From Coptis chinensis (lineage: Eukaryota > Streptophyta > Magnoliopsida > Ranunculales > Ranunculaceae), in the NCBI GenBank assembly GCA_015680905.1, contig CM027385.1:25426501-25490500 (forward strand): a DNA stretch of 64,000 nucleotides. Reading direction: 5' to 3'. The notes under the pieces were generated by a model. The model did not search any database, was not told where the DNA came from, and saw nothing but the letters and a program-made list of their open reading frames with translations. This document shows positions 11,825 to 22,842 of this stretch, piece after piece. Both the position numbers and the translations under genes were made by a program. The number at the start of each line of letters is the position of its first letter. Within the stretch, counting starts at the first letter, position 1.

Positions 11825-13274
11825 TGATAAGAGCCCAAAACTGTAGTTTTAACCCCTTAATAATAATACTTTTAGACCAATTATGCGAGTAATAAATAAG
11901 GGTTAATGCTAATTACGTGCTTTTATGTATTTCAGGCATGGAACTCAATTATGTGCAAAAATATGCCACTTTGGCGATATAAAGGAGCAAAGGGTTGGTT
12001 GCTAAGAAGTTATGAGATTAAAGGCCAAGACGGGCAGAAACAACACACAAAAGTCAGCAGAACTTCCGAAGATCGTATCTTTGGACTCAGGTATCAGAAT
12101 TGGGCGTACCTTATGTCAAAACGACCGGCTCAGAAAGAGCTTTCCAATGGTCCAAAAAGCCTATTGAAGTCAAAGCCAGCTAAAAAGGGACCTATGGACT
12201 TAAGAAATTGAGCTTTAGGCTCGATTTTTCGGCCTAAAACTTGGACCCTCAGCCCATGCACAAAAATGTGGATCTAGTCTCCTCCATTTCCACACACAAG
12301 ACTTAGCTCTTAAGGATCAATTAGGTTAGGTTAGAAGGTAGCCATTAGAGTAGCCATGAAACCTTAGTTCTAGATCTAGTCTTTGAGTTTTGAATTAGTT
12401 AATTAATTAGTTTCCATTTCATGTTTTGGTTTCATTCCTTGTTTTAGATTAAGTATTTAAATTATTTTTTATCATTGATTAGATAAATAAAATAGTTAGT
12501 TCTTGTTAAATTCGATTTTGTTATTTAATATTATTTAGATCTAATTCCAATTCTTGTTATTCAGTAAATTCTTAGTTGTTAATTTAGATTTCAATTATTG
12601 TTTAGTTGAATTTAGTAAAATTAGAATCTTTATATGATGTCTAGTTTTAATTCAGTTGGAAATGATAGTTTGATGAATCAAGGCTAAACCTCCATTAGAG
12701 GGGTTTGGTGAAGCCTTGATGAAAACTTGATTGTGTATTGTAGAATCGTTGTAAGAGTCTATTCCACTCTAGGAGGAAGTTGATTCGCCATGAGAATGGG
12801 TGGACTTCCTCACATGCTAGTTATGAATTGGTAGAAATGCCATGTATAATTAGGGATTAGAACGACCAATTCTTACCGTGAGAACGTAAGAATTGGATTA
12901 CAACAATCTATGCTAGTTTCTTAAGTTGGATTCAAGGTGGATTTAATTCCCCCCATAATTCTTATTCTAGATTCAAACTTTAGTATTCCGTAGCATTTCG
13001 TAGTTGAGTTATTCATATCTTGTTAGTTAAATTTGCATCATAGTATAATTCATAATTCTCTCATTGACTTTGGTAGGATTGATAGTCGTAGGAAACTTGA
13101 ATGCTAAAGAACTAGGAGTGGAACGAATCTTCTATTCCAACTCTACTTCAATAGATTCGAGAGTTGAAAACAAATATCTTTGATAAGTCTAGTATAAGTA
13201 AAGTTTGTAGTTTTACTTGCGTTTATAGTTTTATCGCTTTATTCATTAGTAAAACTATCTTTTTATGATTACCA
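11825..13274 (+). repeat. C: 5' LTR
   Basis: Starts TGATAAGAGCCC and ends GATTACCA, a one-base change from the usual GATTATCA. The inverted repeat TAGTTTTACT/AGTAAAACTA is at 13209-13218 and 13249-13258. Confidence 0.93.
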
Positions 13275-13276
13275 AA

Positions 13277-13293
13277 TGGCACCGCTGCCATCT
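13277..13293 (+). promoter_or_regulatory. C: primer-binding site, tRNA-Asp type
   Basis: TGGCACCGCTGCCATCT two bases after the LTR. It differs from the PBS of A by one base (GCGCC to GCACC). Confidence 0.75.
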
Positions 13294-13924
13294 TAGTTGC
13301 CTTTAGCATTGTTTTCTTTAGAATTGTTAATTTTCTAAAGTCCCATAACCCACCCACCCTTTTTTTATTCTTACTGTGGTTGTCTATTTGAGCACTAAAA
13401 ATTTTTCTCGAAAAATTACACGGAGCGACCCACATGAGCACTGGAACTCCACTCTTTTGGTGGTAGCGACCAGCTTTGCTGCCAAAAAACAAAAAACACG
13501 CCCAGCTGAAGCTGGACCTCGAGGTTTTCCCTGAGTGCTACTTGTGCCCCACCAAGGCTAAATTAGAGCGCGCCCTGTGCCTAAGAGCCTGGAACTCTAG
13601 CTCGAACCTGAGCGCTACCTGCGCCCTCTGCTGAAACTGCCCGATTTCCACAGGTTTGTTTCAAATTTCCATTTCTTCATAGTTTTCATTGTTTTAACTT
13701 GTTATACACACTGAACACGCGTATACAAGACGCTATTTATAAGTGAAGCAAGGAGGCATTCAGGTACTCCTTCTTCCACTCCTCATTCCTTCTGTTATAG
13801 GAGTTTAATTCTAGTATAACCAGACTTCTTTTTCGTAAATGTCAACGTACATGCCTGTCTAGAAATTTATAGTTAGAGTTTCATTTGCATATTAATTGTC
13901 TTAGAATATATTTTTACAACCAAT
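13294..13924 (+). other. C: 5' leader
   Basis: Untranslated. It has the GC-rich cassette (about 13410-13640, units with GAGCG...TGCGCCC and CTGGAACTC), the TTATACACACTGAACACGCG block at about 13700 and the donor-like CAGGTACTCC near 13760. The N-terminal gag start MRLRSG found in A and F is missing. Confidence 0.6.
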
Positions 13925-15487
13925 ATGGCATATCAATATGTAGACCAACAATCATATGATTATTATGCAAACCCTTCACCATGTTCATGCTGTGGTAGTC
14001 CTGACCATTGGGCTTCTCATTGCCCATCATACCAAGAGTTTGGACCTACTATAGAATATAATAATAATTATGAGCCTCAATTTTCAAATTTTCATAGTAA
14101 CCAATACAATCAAGAGTTTTCTAGTCATCCAGACTATACATGGAGTCAACCTAACCCAGCACAATACGAAATCAACAAGAGTTACTCAAACGCCAATAAC
14201 TATGACTATCAAACACCGTATCAACCAGAACCACACCAACAGGCTTCCCCTACGCTAACAACATTTGATAAAATAATGGCTCAAAACAAAATAATACTTC
14301 AGAACCTAGAACAGGCAAGATTGATGTTAACCTCACCTACGCCAAACCTTTCCACCATGCCAGAAATCACCCACCCATCTAGCTCACCACCCTTCCCAGA
14401 CCAAATTTCCCAACAAATAGCCAACAATGGAAAAACGTTTAGAGAACAAAATGCAGAAACCCAAACTATGCTTCAGAATCTAGCCAAAATTATTTCCATG
14501 ATCCCCTCACCTAACACAGAACTTTCAATCTTGCCAAAGATCGACACACAAGATGAACCATTACCTTCCCATGACCCTCCCATTAACCATTACATTAACT
14601 CCACACACAACCTAGATGAGGAAATTCTTGAAGACAACTCTGTAGGACTTGTTTCAGATGACCATGATGCCATTGAGGAAACTTATATTGTTTTAGAGGA
14701 CGAGAGTGAGGAAATAGAAATCAACAATTCTAATCTAAGGCATGAACAAGGGAATGTGTAGGAATTAAAGGAAGTAACATCTTTAGAGCAATGTGAATCT
14801 AAATTTAGTTTGGTAGCTGAGGAAATAACAATAGAAAACATAGATGAAATTCTTACAGATAAAGCCAAGAACCACAACTTTATGGATTTAACTAAGCTAG
14901 ATGATTACTTCAATGATTTCTTAAGAGCGTGTGAGGATCCACCAACTGATGAACCACCAACCACCCACCATCCACCTGAGTTACCACCTCCTAAAATCCA
15001 ACCATCTATCACAACTAAACCATCAATTCACCCACCATTTTAGAGGGACCTCAAATTTGCACTTGAGCCTATTGCCTCAGAGACACTCTATAATTTTTTC
15101 ACCCCTCACGGTGAAGAGTGTTTGCCTAACACACAATCCCATGAGTACACCGTTCCTGTAGTTGAGAGCCAAGTTTTGACCGAGTGTAGTGAGGAACCTA
15201 CTTTGTCTTATTTTTCCTCATCTGAGCCTCATGAAATACATCAGGATCCATACTTCATTACTTTCTCACCTAAAGTATCGCTAATTCATTTTTTGGGTCA
15301 TTCTAACTTTTTAACGCAACTACAACATGATGGTTTGCATATGTTCTTTGATGGGTTGCATAAGTTTTCTTTCATTCTTCTACATGATTGCTTCCAATTA
15401 TACAACTTCATTATGTTTGGAGGTGCATTTAGTATCATGTTTTTATGGCTATACCCTCAACTCTTTCAACTATTAGTTTATAGTTGA
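13925..15487 (+). pseudogene. C: C-terminal gag (zinc knuckle) plus domain X
   Basis: Opens with a methionine at 13925. An intact CCHC zinc knuckle CSCCGSPDHWASHC (C-x2-C-x4-H-x4-C) occupies residues 20-33, as in nucleocapsids that bind RNA. A Q/N/P-rich stretch follows. A TAG at 14759 ends 278 codons; homology continues in frames 14810-15043 and 15122-15487: FMDLTKLDDYFNDFLRA, a proline-rich PPTTHHPPELPPPK block, HFLGHSNFLTQLQHDGLH and a hydrophobic end MFLWLYPQLFQLLVYS. The N-terminal capsid domain is absent. The second half (X) is shared with A and D, not with B or F, and I recognise no known family. The hydrophobic end could be a membrane segment, but this is inference. Confidence 0.7.
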
Positions 15488-16651
15488 CCACGCATCATCT
15501 ATTTTGTGCCACCCCTGTTTCTTGCTTGTTTAGGGGTGTGCACAGTCTAGGGGAATCTAACTTTAAAAGACCCACGTTTAAAACGAATTTTCTAAACTCT
15601 GTTCTATAAAATTTGTTTGGGGGTGGGGTGTTTGGTTTTTCCATTCTTGATCACTCAACTTCCCATTCTTATCCCTTCCTCATCTCGGAGTAAGATTTCT
15701 TGTTGTTTGTTGTTTTGATGTTGTTTTTATTATCATTTTTTTTTAGTAGATTGGATATTAAGTTGTTAAATTCAGTAGTTAAATTTGAATTTGATAGTTA
15801 AATGTTGTTTGAATTTCAATTTTAATATAATGTTGTTATTTTCAAATTGTGCGTTGTTTTATTGTTAATCCCACCTTCCCGAATTGTTTGGGGGTGGTAT
15901 TATTTATTCTAGCATGATTTTTATATGATCCTCATTTTTCGAAGTTGTGTTGGAGTGAGGGTTGAGAATATTGCCGATATGGGTATGGCAATGAATAGAT
16001 ATTGTGGTAGGATGAAATCTCGATAAGTTAGGCAGTTTCTATCCTAAATTCAACCTAAAAGATATTAGGGTTGTTTTAGAATCAAGAATATGAGTTGTTT
16101 CCGTTTTCGGTTTTGGAATTTTTTTTTTGTTTCCGACAATTGCCTTAAAGCTTTTTGGCAACTTCCTGATTCGTTTTAGCAACTTAAAACCTATAAAAAC
16201 TTCATTCATTCTACACTCACAACCTACACTACACCTCACTTCCATCTCTCACCTTTCACTCCCACGATTCCCATTTTGTTATCCATTTTAGCACTATCAG
16301 CAGCCTTCGGGCCTGGCTGCCGATGGAGGCGCGACGTATTACCCGAGCACTCTCTCGAGAATTTCATCCACAGCGTGACCAGCCACACCAAGCCAAGATC
16401 CTGACCGCGCCGCAACAACACCGAATCTAAGTTTTTCATCCCGAAGCGACTTCGCGCCATCATAAAGGCACAAAGTGAGCACGACCTGCGCCCAAGTGCC
16501 TGGAACTCGAAAATCACTAAGGTGTAACCCGCACCCTATCCAGGCATAGGAGGAGCCCACCCCGCGCCCAGAACCCTGTAGGCAAGAAAAACTCCAATTG
16601 TTTGTGGGTTGTTCCAGGATCCCTCACAGCTATTCCAGCGAGTTATTGGGG
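15488..16651 (+). other. C: spacer and ORF2 leader
   Basis: Non-coding. Two PPT-like tracts at 15616-15628 and 15887-15897; TATAAAA at 16192-16198; GC-rich cassette at about 16370-16590. ORF1 is missing: the sequence passes from the post-X region directly into the sequence that follows ORF1 in B. Confidence 0.7.
16192..16198 (+). promoter_or_regulatory. C: TATA box of putative internal promoter before ORF2
   Basis: TATAAAA in the block AAAACC-TATAAAA-ACTTC, followed within about 15-30 bp by CATTCTACACTCAC, a pyrimidine/CA context typical of plant start sites. Conserved in B, D and F, with TATATAAA in A. Confidence 0.5.
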
Positions 16652-17574
16652 ATGACATTCCCTCGTATCATACCGGAACAGTCTTTCAAAGACGTGTTCC
16701 AAAGTGACACCTATGGTGCGTGGTTTCGTGAAGTGATCATTCTAGCAGGATGGGAGCCACTATTGGTAAGTCCTGATTAACTTTATTCTCCCGCACTTAC
16801 ATCTTATTTTTATGATAATTGTAAGTTCTTTGATAGACCAGATGGAGAACAAGTGTTCTCCATCACCAACAGGGATGAACCAATGGAAATTACCAGGTTC
16901 TCGTTAGCCTTTGCTCTAGGACTTGCTATGGCCTCTGAAATACAAGACTCATAGGCCTATTTGGTAGATAATATGTACCTCTATAACTATGAGGATTTGC
17001 ATGAGCATTATGGGACAGGAATCTTTAGGATAGAGGACCAAGGGGAATATAACGTCGCCCTTGGTAGCCTGTCCATGAACGTGGGCACAGTGATGTTTTT
17101 TTTATAATGCTAAATATATTAGGGGAGTGACATTTTTCTTCTGTGAATGACGCCACTTGCGACGTTTTCCTTGCTCTAGCTGAGGGACGTCTGCTATATG
17201 ACCTTCCCAAGACATTAATGTCTAGTTTAGCATGAGCCCAGAACATGAGGCATAAGTATCTTCTTATGCCTATTTTAGTTTGCCGTATTATGCTATGTTT
17301 CTTCCCTATTTTTTGTGTCCGTTACACGGATCGGGTAGGGGTTGACACTGTGAGACCCACCAATTCAATTATTCGATCTTTCCGTGCAATGACTTGGTTG
17401 GGATGGCAGGTGCAACCTTATTTGGTTGCTCCCTAGACCCCATCCGACCAAGTGGCGCTTGACTGGTTAGCTATAGTAGACGATAAGTGGCGTGAAGCCT
17501 GACATATTACCATGGCGTGGCAGGATGCGAAGGAACCTCATTTCTTCATTAAGGATGAGGAGGAAAATATTTAA
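16652..17574 (+). pseudogene. C: accessory ORF2 (broken)
   Basis: Starts MTFPRIIPEQSF at 16652 as in B and F, and ends TAA at 17572-17574 after a DEEEN tail. Stops (for example at 16777 and 16951) and a frameshift near 17100 break it. Recognisable blocks: YGAWFREVIILAGWEPLL, CKFFDRPDGEQVFSI, SLSMNVGTVMF and LLMPILVCRIMLCFFPIF, the last being a hydrophobic stretch. Unknown function. Confidence 0.75.
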
Positions 17575-19385
17575 AAGGGAGTTAAGGTTAGTTTTTATTT
17601 CAGTTAGTGTCTGCTTATGTCCCAAGCAAATTGTTTCTCATTAACCCTTTACGGGTGGAACTCTTATAGAGTTGCGTCAGTTTTTCTTTTTTATATTAGT
17701 ATGTTTAACCTTATTTTGTAGATGTTCCAGAATTTCACGCGTTTCAATAATATTTCTCTACCCTATTTATTTAAATACTTTGAGGACAAAGCATGCTTCT
17801 TGTTTTGGGGGGGGGGGGGGGAATAGAAACACGTGTAATTAAGGCATCTGTTAGGATATAGATATGTATAATATGCACTTGTTTTCTAGTTAAAAAATTC
17901 AAAAATTTTAAAAATATAAATAAAAAGTATGCTATACACTTAGGAATATTGGTATTGTTTTCTTTCTCTATGCTCTCAATAATCTAGAAGTCTCACGTAG
18001 CTTTTGCATTAGAATAGTTTTTAGAAATTTAGGCTAATATGCAGGTAATAATCCTTGCATCTATCTATAAATATGTGACATGAGTATCTATGATTGTTGG
18101 CAGTAAGTTTCTGAAATCTAGGCTAGAGTACTTATTCTACAAATCTTGTGAGAATATAGCCTAAAGTTTTATATGAGTGAACATTTGGGAAATGACACAA
18201 GGGAGAAGTAAAATCCGGATAGAGAAATCACACGTCCACTTGCTTGATTACTATACCATATCCTAAACGAGAATTTAGGCCCTCTTTGGATCGATATGGC
18301 CAGAAATTCAAACCTATGAATTATTTTCCGCTAGTCGCCCCTCTGAGCCTTTCACAAACCACAAATCCTTTACCCTGTTACAAAATAAAACAAAATAAAA
18401 AATTAACCTACCCAATTCTTTGAATAAGTCTGAGAATAGAGATGAAGAATAGAAAAGAGAAGAACCTTTGAAATCAAGAATTTGTTAGTCGCTTCAGAAG
18501 AGAAAAGTAAGTTTCCATCCAAATAAAAAATAAAAAATAAAAAATAAATAAAAGGAAATAAAGAGTTAGAACTCCAAAAATAGAATCAAGGAGTCAAACG
18601 CCAAAGAAAAAGAAAAAAATATGGCTAAGGATGGAAACAAAGCATAGAAGCAAAAGTAAAGAATAAGGTTTTCTCTAGTTACATAATATGAAGACTCTAT
18701 TATCTCAGACTTGTCCTCTTTGAATATCCATTTCCATCCTTCTTAAACCATCTACTAATCCCCACAACACCTAATAAAGACCTCTAGCTCAATTAGGAAT
18801 AGGTTAGTATGATAGTAAGTGGCAGATATGTTTGATCGACTCCAGCTTCCTTGTGTGTCATTGAGATTGTAAGGTAAAGTGTGCCCACTGCACACTGGAG
18901 TAGCGAAACTTGAGCAGAAAAATCAGAGTGGATTTTGCCTTGACATTTATGTGAGGACCTACTTAAGGACGCTATTCCGAGTTTTCAGAAATGGACCTGC
19001 TAGTTCATCTCATAGTGTTACACATTGTATATATGTTTATTCGTAGATGATAGATTATTATGCATATATTAGCTTAGGTTTCTCCTTGATTATTCTGTAT
19101 TCATTGCTAGTGAGATGAATAGATAACTGAGACATAGATAAGGAAACAATAATTTATTTCTGTGTCGTTGTAGTACAGATGAAGTTTGTGAGTACCTTCA
19201 CTGGAAAACTCTCACGATGCTATAACTCGTCTACTAGGGAATTCCTAGTGGTTTAAGGCCTTGTTGTATATGGTCAATGCAATCGTACTCGGCGAAACGA
19301 GATTAGTTAGAACTCTATTTTTGGTCACTTATGCTAATTTCTCATATTTACTTGAGGACAAGCAAAATGCTATTTGGGGGTGGTT
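17575..19385 (+). other. C: 3' spacer with internal G-tract and PPT
   Basis: About 1.8 kb non-coding, conserved in B, D, F and in part E. An intron-like unit (AAG|GTTAGT ... TTTTGTAG|ATG) spans 17587-17721. TTTGAGGACAAAGCATG followed by a long G tract lies at 17780-17821. An A-rich segment is at 18370-18660. The true PPT TTTGGGGGTGG is at 19373-19383, two bases before the LTR, preceded by a second GAGGACAAGCA. Confidence 0.7.
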
Positions 19386-20867
19386 TGATAAGAGCCTAAA
19401 ACTGTAGTTTTGACCCCTTAATAATAATACTTTTAGACCAATTATGCGAGTAATAAATAAGAGTTAATGCTAATTACGAGCTTTTATGTATTTCAAGCAT
19501 GAAACTCAATTATGTGCAGAAATATGCCACTTTGGCGATATAAAAGACCAAAGGGTTGGTTGCTAAGAAGTTCTGGGATTAAAGGCCAAGACGGGTAGAA
19601 ACAGTACACAAAAGTCAGTAGAACTTCCAAAGACCGTATATTTGGACTCAGGTATCAGAATTGGACGTACCTTATGTCAAAACGACCGGCTCGGAAAGAG
19701 ATTTCCAATGGTTTAATTCTTAACCCAATCAGAGGAGCAAAGGTAGACAGAAAGTCTGTTGAAGTGGAAGCCAGCTGAAAAGGGGCCTGTGGACTAAAGA
19801 AATTGGGCTTTGGGCTCGATTTTCCAGCCCAAAACTTGGACCCTCAGCCCATGTACGAAAATGTGGATCTGGTCTCCTCCATTTCCACACACAAAACTTA
19901 GCTCTTAAGGATCAATTAGGTTAGGTTAGAAGGTAGCCATTAGAGTAGCCATTAAACCTTAGTTCTAGATCTAGTCTTTGAGTTTTGAATTAGTTAATTA
20001 ATTAGTTTCCATTTCATGTTTTAGTTTCATTCCTTGTTTTAGATTAAGTATTTGAATCATTGTTTATCATTGATTAGAGAAATAAAATAGTTAGTTCTTG
20101 TTAAATTCGATTTTGTTATTTAATATTATTTAGATCTAATTCTAATTCTTGTTATTTAGTAAATTCTTAGTTGTTAATTTAGATTTCAATCATTGTTTAG
20201 TTGAATTTAGTAAAGTTAGAATCTTTATATGATGTCTAGTTTTAATTCAATTGGAAATGATAGTTTGATGAATCAAGGCTAAACCTCCATTAGAGGGGTT
20301 TGGTGAAGTCTTGATGAAAACTTGATTGTGTAGCGTAGAATTGTTGTAAAATCTATTCCACTCTAGAAGGAAGTTGATTCGCCATGAGAATGGATAGACT
20401 TCCTCACATGCTAGTTATGAATTGGTAGAAATGCCATGTATAATTAGGGATTAGAATGACCAATTCTTACCGTGAGGACGTAAGAATTGGATTACAACAA
20501 TCTATGCTAGTTTCTTAAGTTGGATTCAAGGTGGATTCAATTTCCCCCCAATTCTTATTCTAGATTCAAACTTTAGTATTCTGTAGCATTTCTTAGTTGA
20601 GTTATTCATATCTTGTTAGTTAAATTTGCATCGTAGTATAATTCGTAATTCTCTCATTAACTTTGGTAGGATTGATAGTCGTAGGAAACTTGAATGCTAA
20701 AGAACTAGGAGTGGAACGAATATTTTATTCCATCTCTATTTCAATAGATTCGAGAGTAGAAAACAAATATCTTTGATAAGTCTAGTATAAGTAAAGTTTG
20801 TAGTTTTACTTGCATTTAGAGTTTCATCACTCTATTCATTAGTAAAACTATCTTTTTACGATTATCA
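19386..20867 (+). repeat. C: 3' LTR
   Basis: TGATAAGAGCCT ... GATTATCA, 1482 bp, followed by TSD AGCAG at 20868-20872. Nearly collinear with the 5' LTR. Confidence 0.93.
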
Positions 20868-20872
20868 AGCAG

Positions 20873-20998
20873 TCTGTGAGGCACGAGCGTCGTTGACGCA
20901 GGACGGATGGCTCTGGCCCATCAGGAGCTCAGGAGACATCACCTTCCCATGTCTCTTCCACTACCAGTAGCGAGTGGTTTAGGAATATTATGAGTTGA
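20873..20998 (+). pseudogene. B: accessory ORF1, 3' end after insertion C
   Basis: Last 42 codons of ORF1 of B, ending TGA at 20996-20998. It matches the same part of F (51954-52080, minus) almost base for base, which proves the insertion point of C. Confidence 0.8.
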
Positions 20999-21921
20999 TG
21001 TTGTTTTGTATTTGCTTTTTATTTTTAGTTCAGATGTTAATTGATAAATTCCGTATTTAATTTTGAATTTGGTTGTTAAATGTTGTTTGAATTTCCGTTT
21101 TAATATAATCCAGTTCTTTTTAAATTGTGCATTGTTTTTATCATTAATCCCACCTTCCCGAATTGTTTGGGGGTGGTATTATGTATTCTAGCATGATTTT
21201 TGATATAATCCTCCAGTTTAGAATTTGTGTTGGAGTGAGGGTTGAGAATATTGCCGATATGGGCATCACTATGAATAGATATTGTGATAGGATGAAATCT
21301 CGATGAATTAGGCAGTTTCTATCCTAAATTCAACCTAAAAGATATTAGGTTTGTTTCGGAATAGAGAATATGGGTTGTTTCCGTTTTTGGTTTTGGACAT
21401 TTTTTGTTTCTAGCAATTGCGTTAAACCTTTTTGGTAACTTCCCGATTCATTTTAGCAACTTAAAACCTATAAAAACTTCATTCATTCTACACTCACAAC
21501 CCACACTACACCTCACTTTCATCTCTCACCTCTCACACCCACGATTCCCATTTTCTTATCCATTTAAGCACTACCAGCAACTCGGAGCACGCCTGTGCCC
21601 CAATAGAGCACGACTGCGCTATAGGCACTCTCTGACAGAATTTCATCAGAGTGCGACCTGCGCCTTACCAAGCTCTGAGTTGAGCGTGACCTGCACCTAT
21701 AACACTGGAATTCCAGTTTTCATCCTGAGTGCGACCCGCGCCCATCCCAGGCACAAAGTGAGCGCGCCCTGCGCCCAAGTACCTGGAACTTGAAAATCAC
21801 CAAGGCGCACCCGGCGCCCTATCCAGGCATAGGTGGAGCGCACCCCGTGGGCAAGAAAAATTCCAATTTTTTGTGGGTTGGTCCAGGATCCTTCGCAGCT
21901 ATTCCATCGAGTTTATTGGGG
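20999..21921 (+). other. B: ORF2 leader with TATA box and GC-rich repeats
   Basis: PPT-like TTTGGGGGTGG at 21166-21176, TATAAAA at 21469-21475, GC-rich cassette at 21590-21850 with repeated GCGCGACCTGCGCC / CTGGAACT units. An open frame at 21404-21793 covers the stretch, but similarity among copies is at DNA level and no domain is seen. Confidence 0.65.
21469..21475 (+). promoter_or_regulatory. B: TATA box of putative internal promoter before ORF2
   Basis: TATAAAA, 447 nt upstream of the ORF2 start, in the same conserved context as in C, D and F. Confidence 0.5.
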
Positions 21922-22842
21922 ATGACATTCCCTCGTATCATACCGGAACAATCTTTTGAAGACTTGTGCCAAAGTGACACCTATGGTGCGTGGTTTCACG
22001 AAGTGATCATTCTAGCAGGATGGGAGGCACTATTGGTAAGTCCTAATAAACTTTATTCTCCCGCACTTACATCGTATTTTTATGAAAATTGTAAGTTCTT
22101 TGATAGACCAGATGGAGAACAAGTGTTCTCCATCACCATCGAGGATGAACCAATGGAAATTTCTAGGTTCTTGATAGCCTTTGTGCTTGGACTTGCTATG
22201 TCGGCCGAAATACAAGACTCTTGGGCCTATTTGGTAGATAATATGTACATGTATAACTATAATGATTTGCATGAGCATTACGGGGCAGGAATATTTAGGA
22301 TAGAGGACCAAGGGGATTATAACATCGCCCTTGGTAGCCTGTCTATGAACGTCGGCACTGCTATGTTTTGGATTATGCTAAACATTAGAGGGGAATGGTG
22401 TTATTCTTCTATGAATGATGAAACTTGCGATATTTTCCTTGCTTTAGCTGGGGGACGTACACTCTATGATATTCCCCAGACCTTAATGTCTAGTTTAGCC
22501 CGAGCCCATGGCAAGAGGCATGAGTACCTTCTTATGCCTATTTTAATTTGCCGTATAATGCTATTTTTCTTCCCTATTTTTTGTGCCTGTTTCACGGAAT
22601 GGGTTGGGGTCGACATTGTGAGACCCACCAATGGTATTATTCGATCGTTCTGTGCAATGACTTGGCAAGGGTGGAGGATACAACCTCATGAGGTTGCGCC
22701 TTACACCCCGTCCGACCAAGTGGCGCTTAACAGGTAAGCTAAAGTAGATGATAAGTGGCGTGAAGCCTGGCAAATTACCATGGCGTGGAAGGATGCGAAG
22801 GAACCTCATTTCTTCATTAAGGATGAGGAGGAAAATGTTTAA
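21922..22842 (+). pseudogene. B: accessory ORF2 (nearly intact, about 306 codons)
   Basis: Start ATG at 21922 (MTFPRIIPEQSF), chosen because all copies share this start; the frame is open further upstream to 21790 through GC-rich leader. The frame is clean to a TAA at 22735-22737, where F has TTA (Leu), so this is a single premature stop; the homologous frame goes on to TAA at 22840-22842 after KDEEENV. Blocks: residues about 15-35 YGAWFHEVIILAGWE; 41-75 YSPALTSYFYENCKFF and GEQVFSITI; about 80-95 MEISRFLIAFVLGLAM; 140-155 SLSMNVGTAMFWIML; 200-225 LLMPILICRIMLFFFPIF, strongly hydrophobic. The N-terminal half aligns with ORF1 (see findings). No known function. Confidence 0.8.

Larger units (their letters stand above)
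11825..20867 (+). mobile_element. LTR retrotransposon C, complete non-autonomous element
   Basis: A 9043-bp element with two LTRs of 1450 and 1482 bp, PBS, PPT and a perfect 5-bp TSD. Internally it has only the zinc-knuckle half of gag, domain X and ORF2. Protease, RT, RNase H, integrase and ORF1 are missing. Element D has the same junctions, so this is a propagated non-autonomous form, not a one-off deletion. It would need enzymes from a copy such as B or F. The LTRs differ by scattered substitutions and a deletion of about 30 bp around 12150, so the insertion is not recent. Confidence 0.93.

Noticed and set aside
21404..21793. Open frame of about 130 codons before ORF2 of B, with similar frames in D and F
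   Set aside because: It covers the TATA box and GC-rich leader. The similarity is equally strong at DNA level, the starts differ and no domain is visible. Treated as leader.
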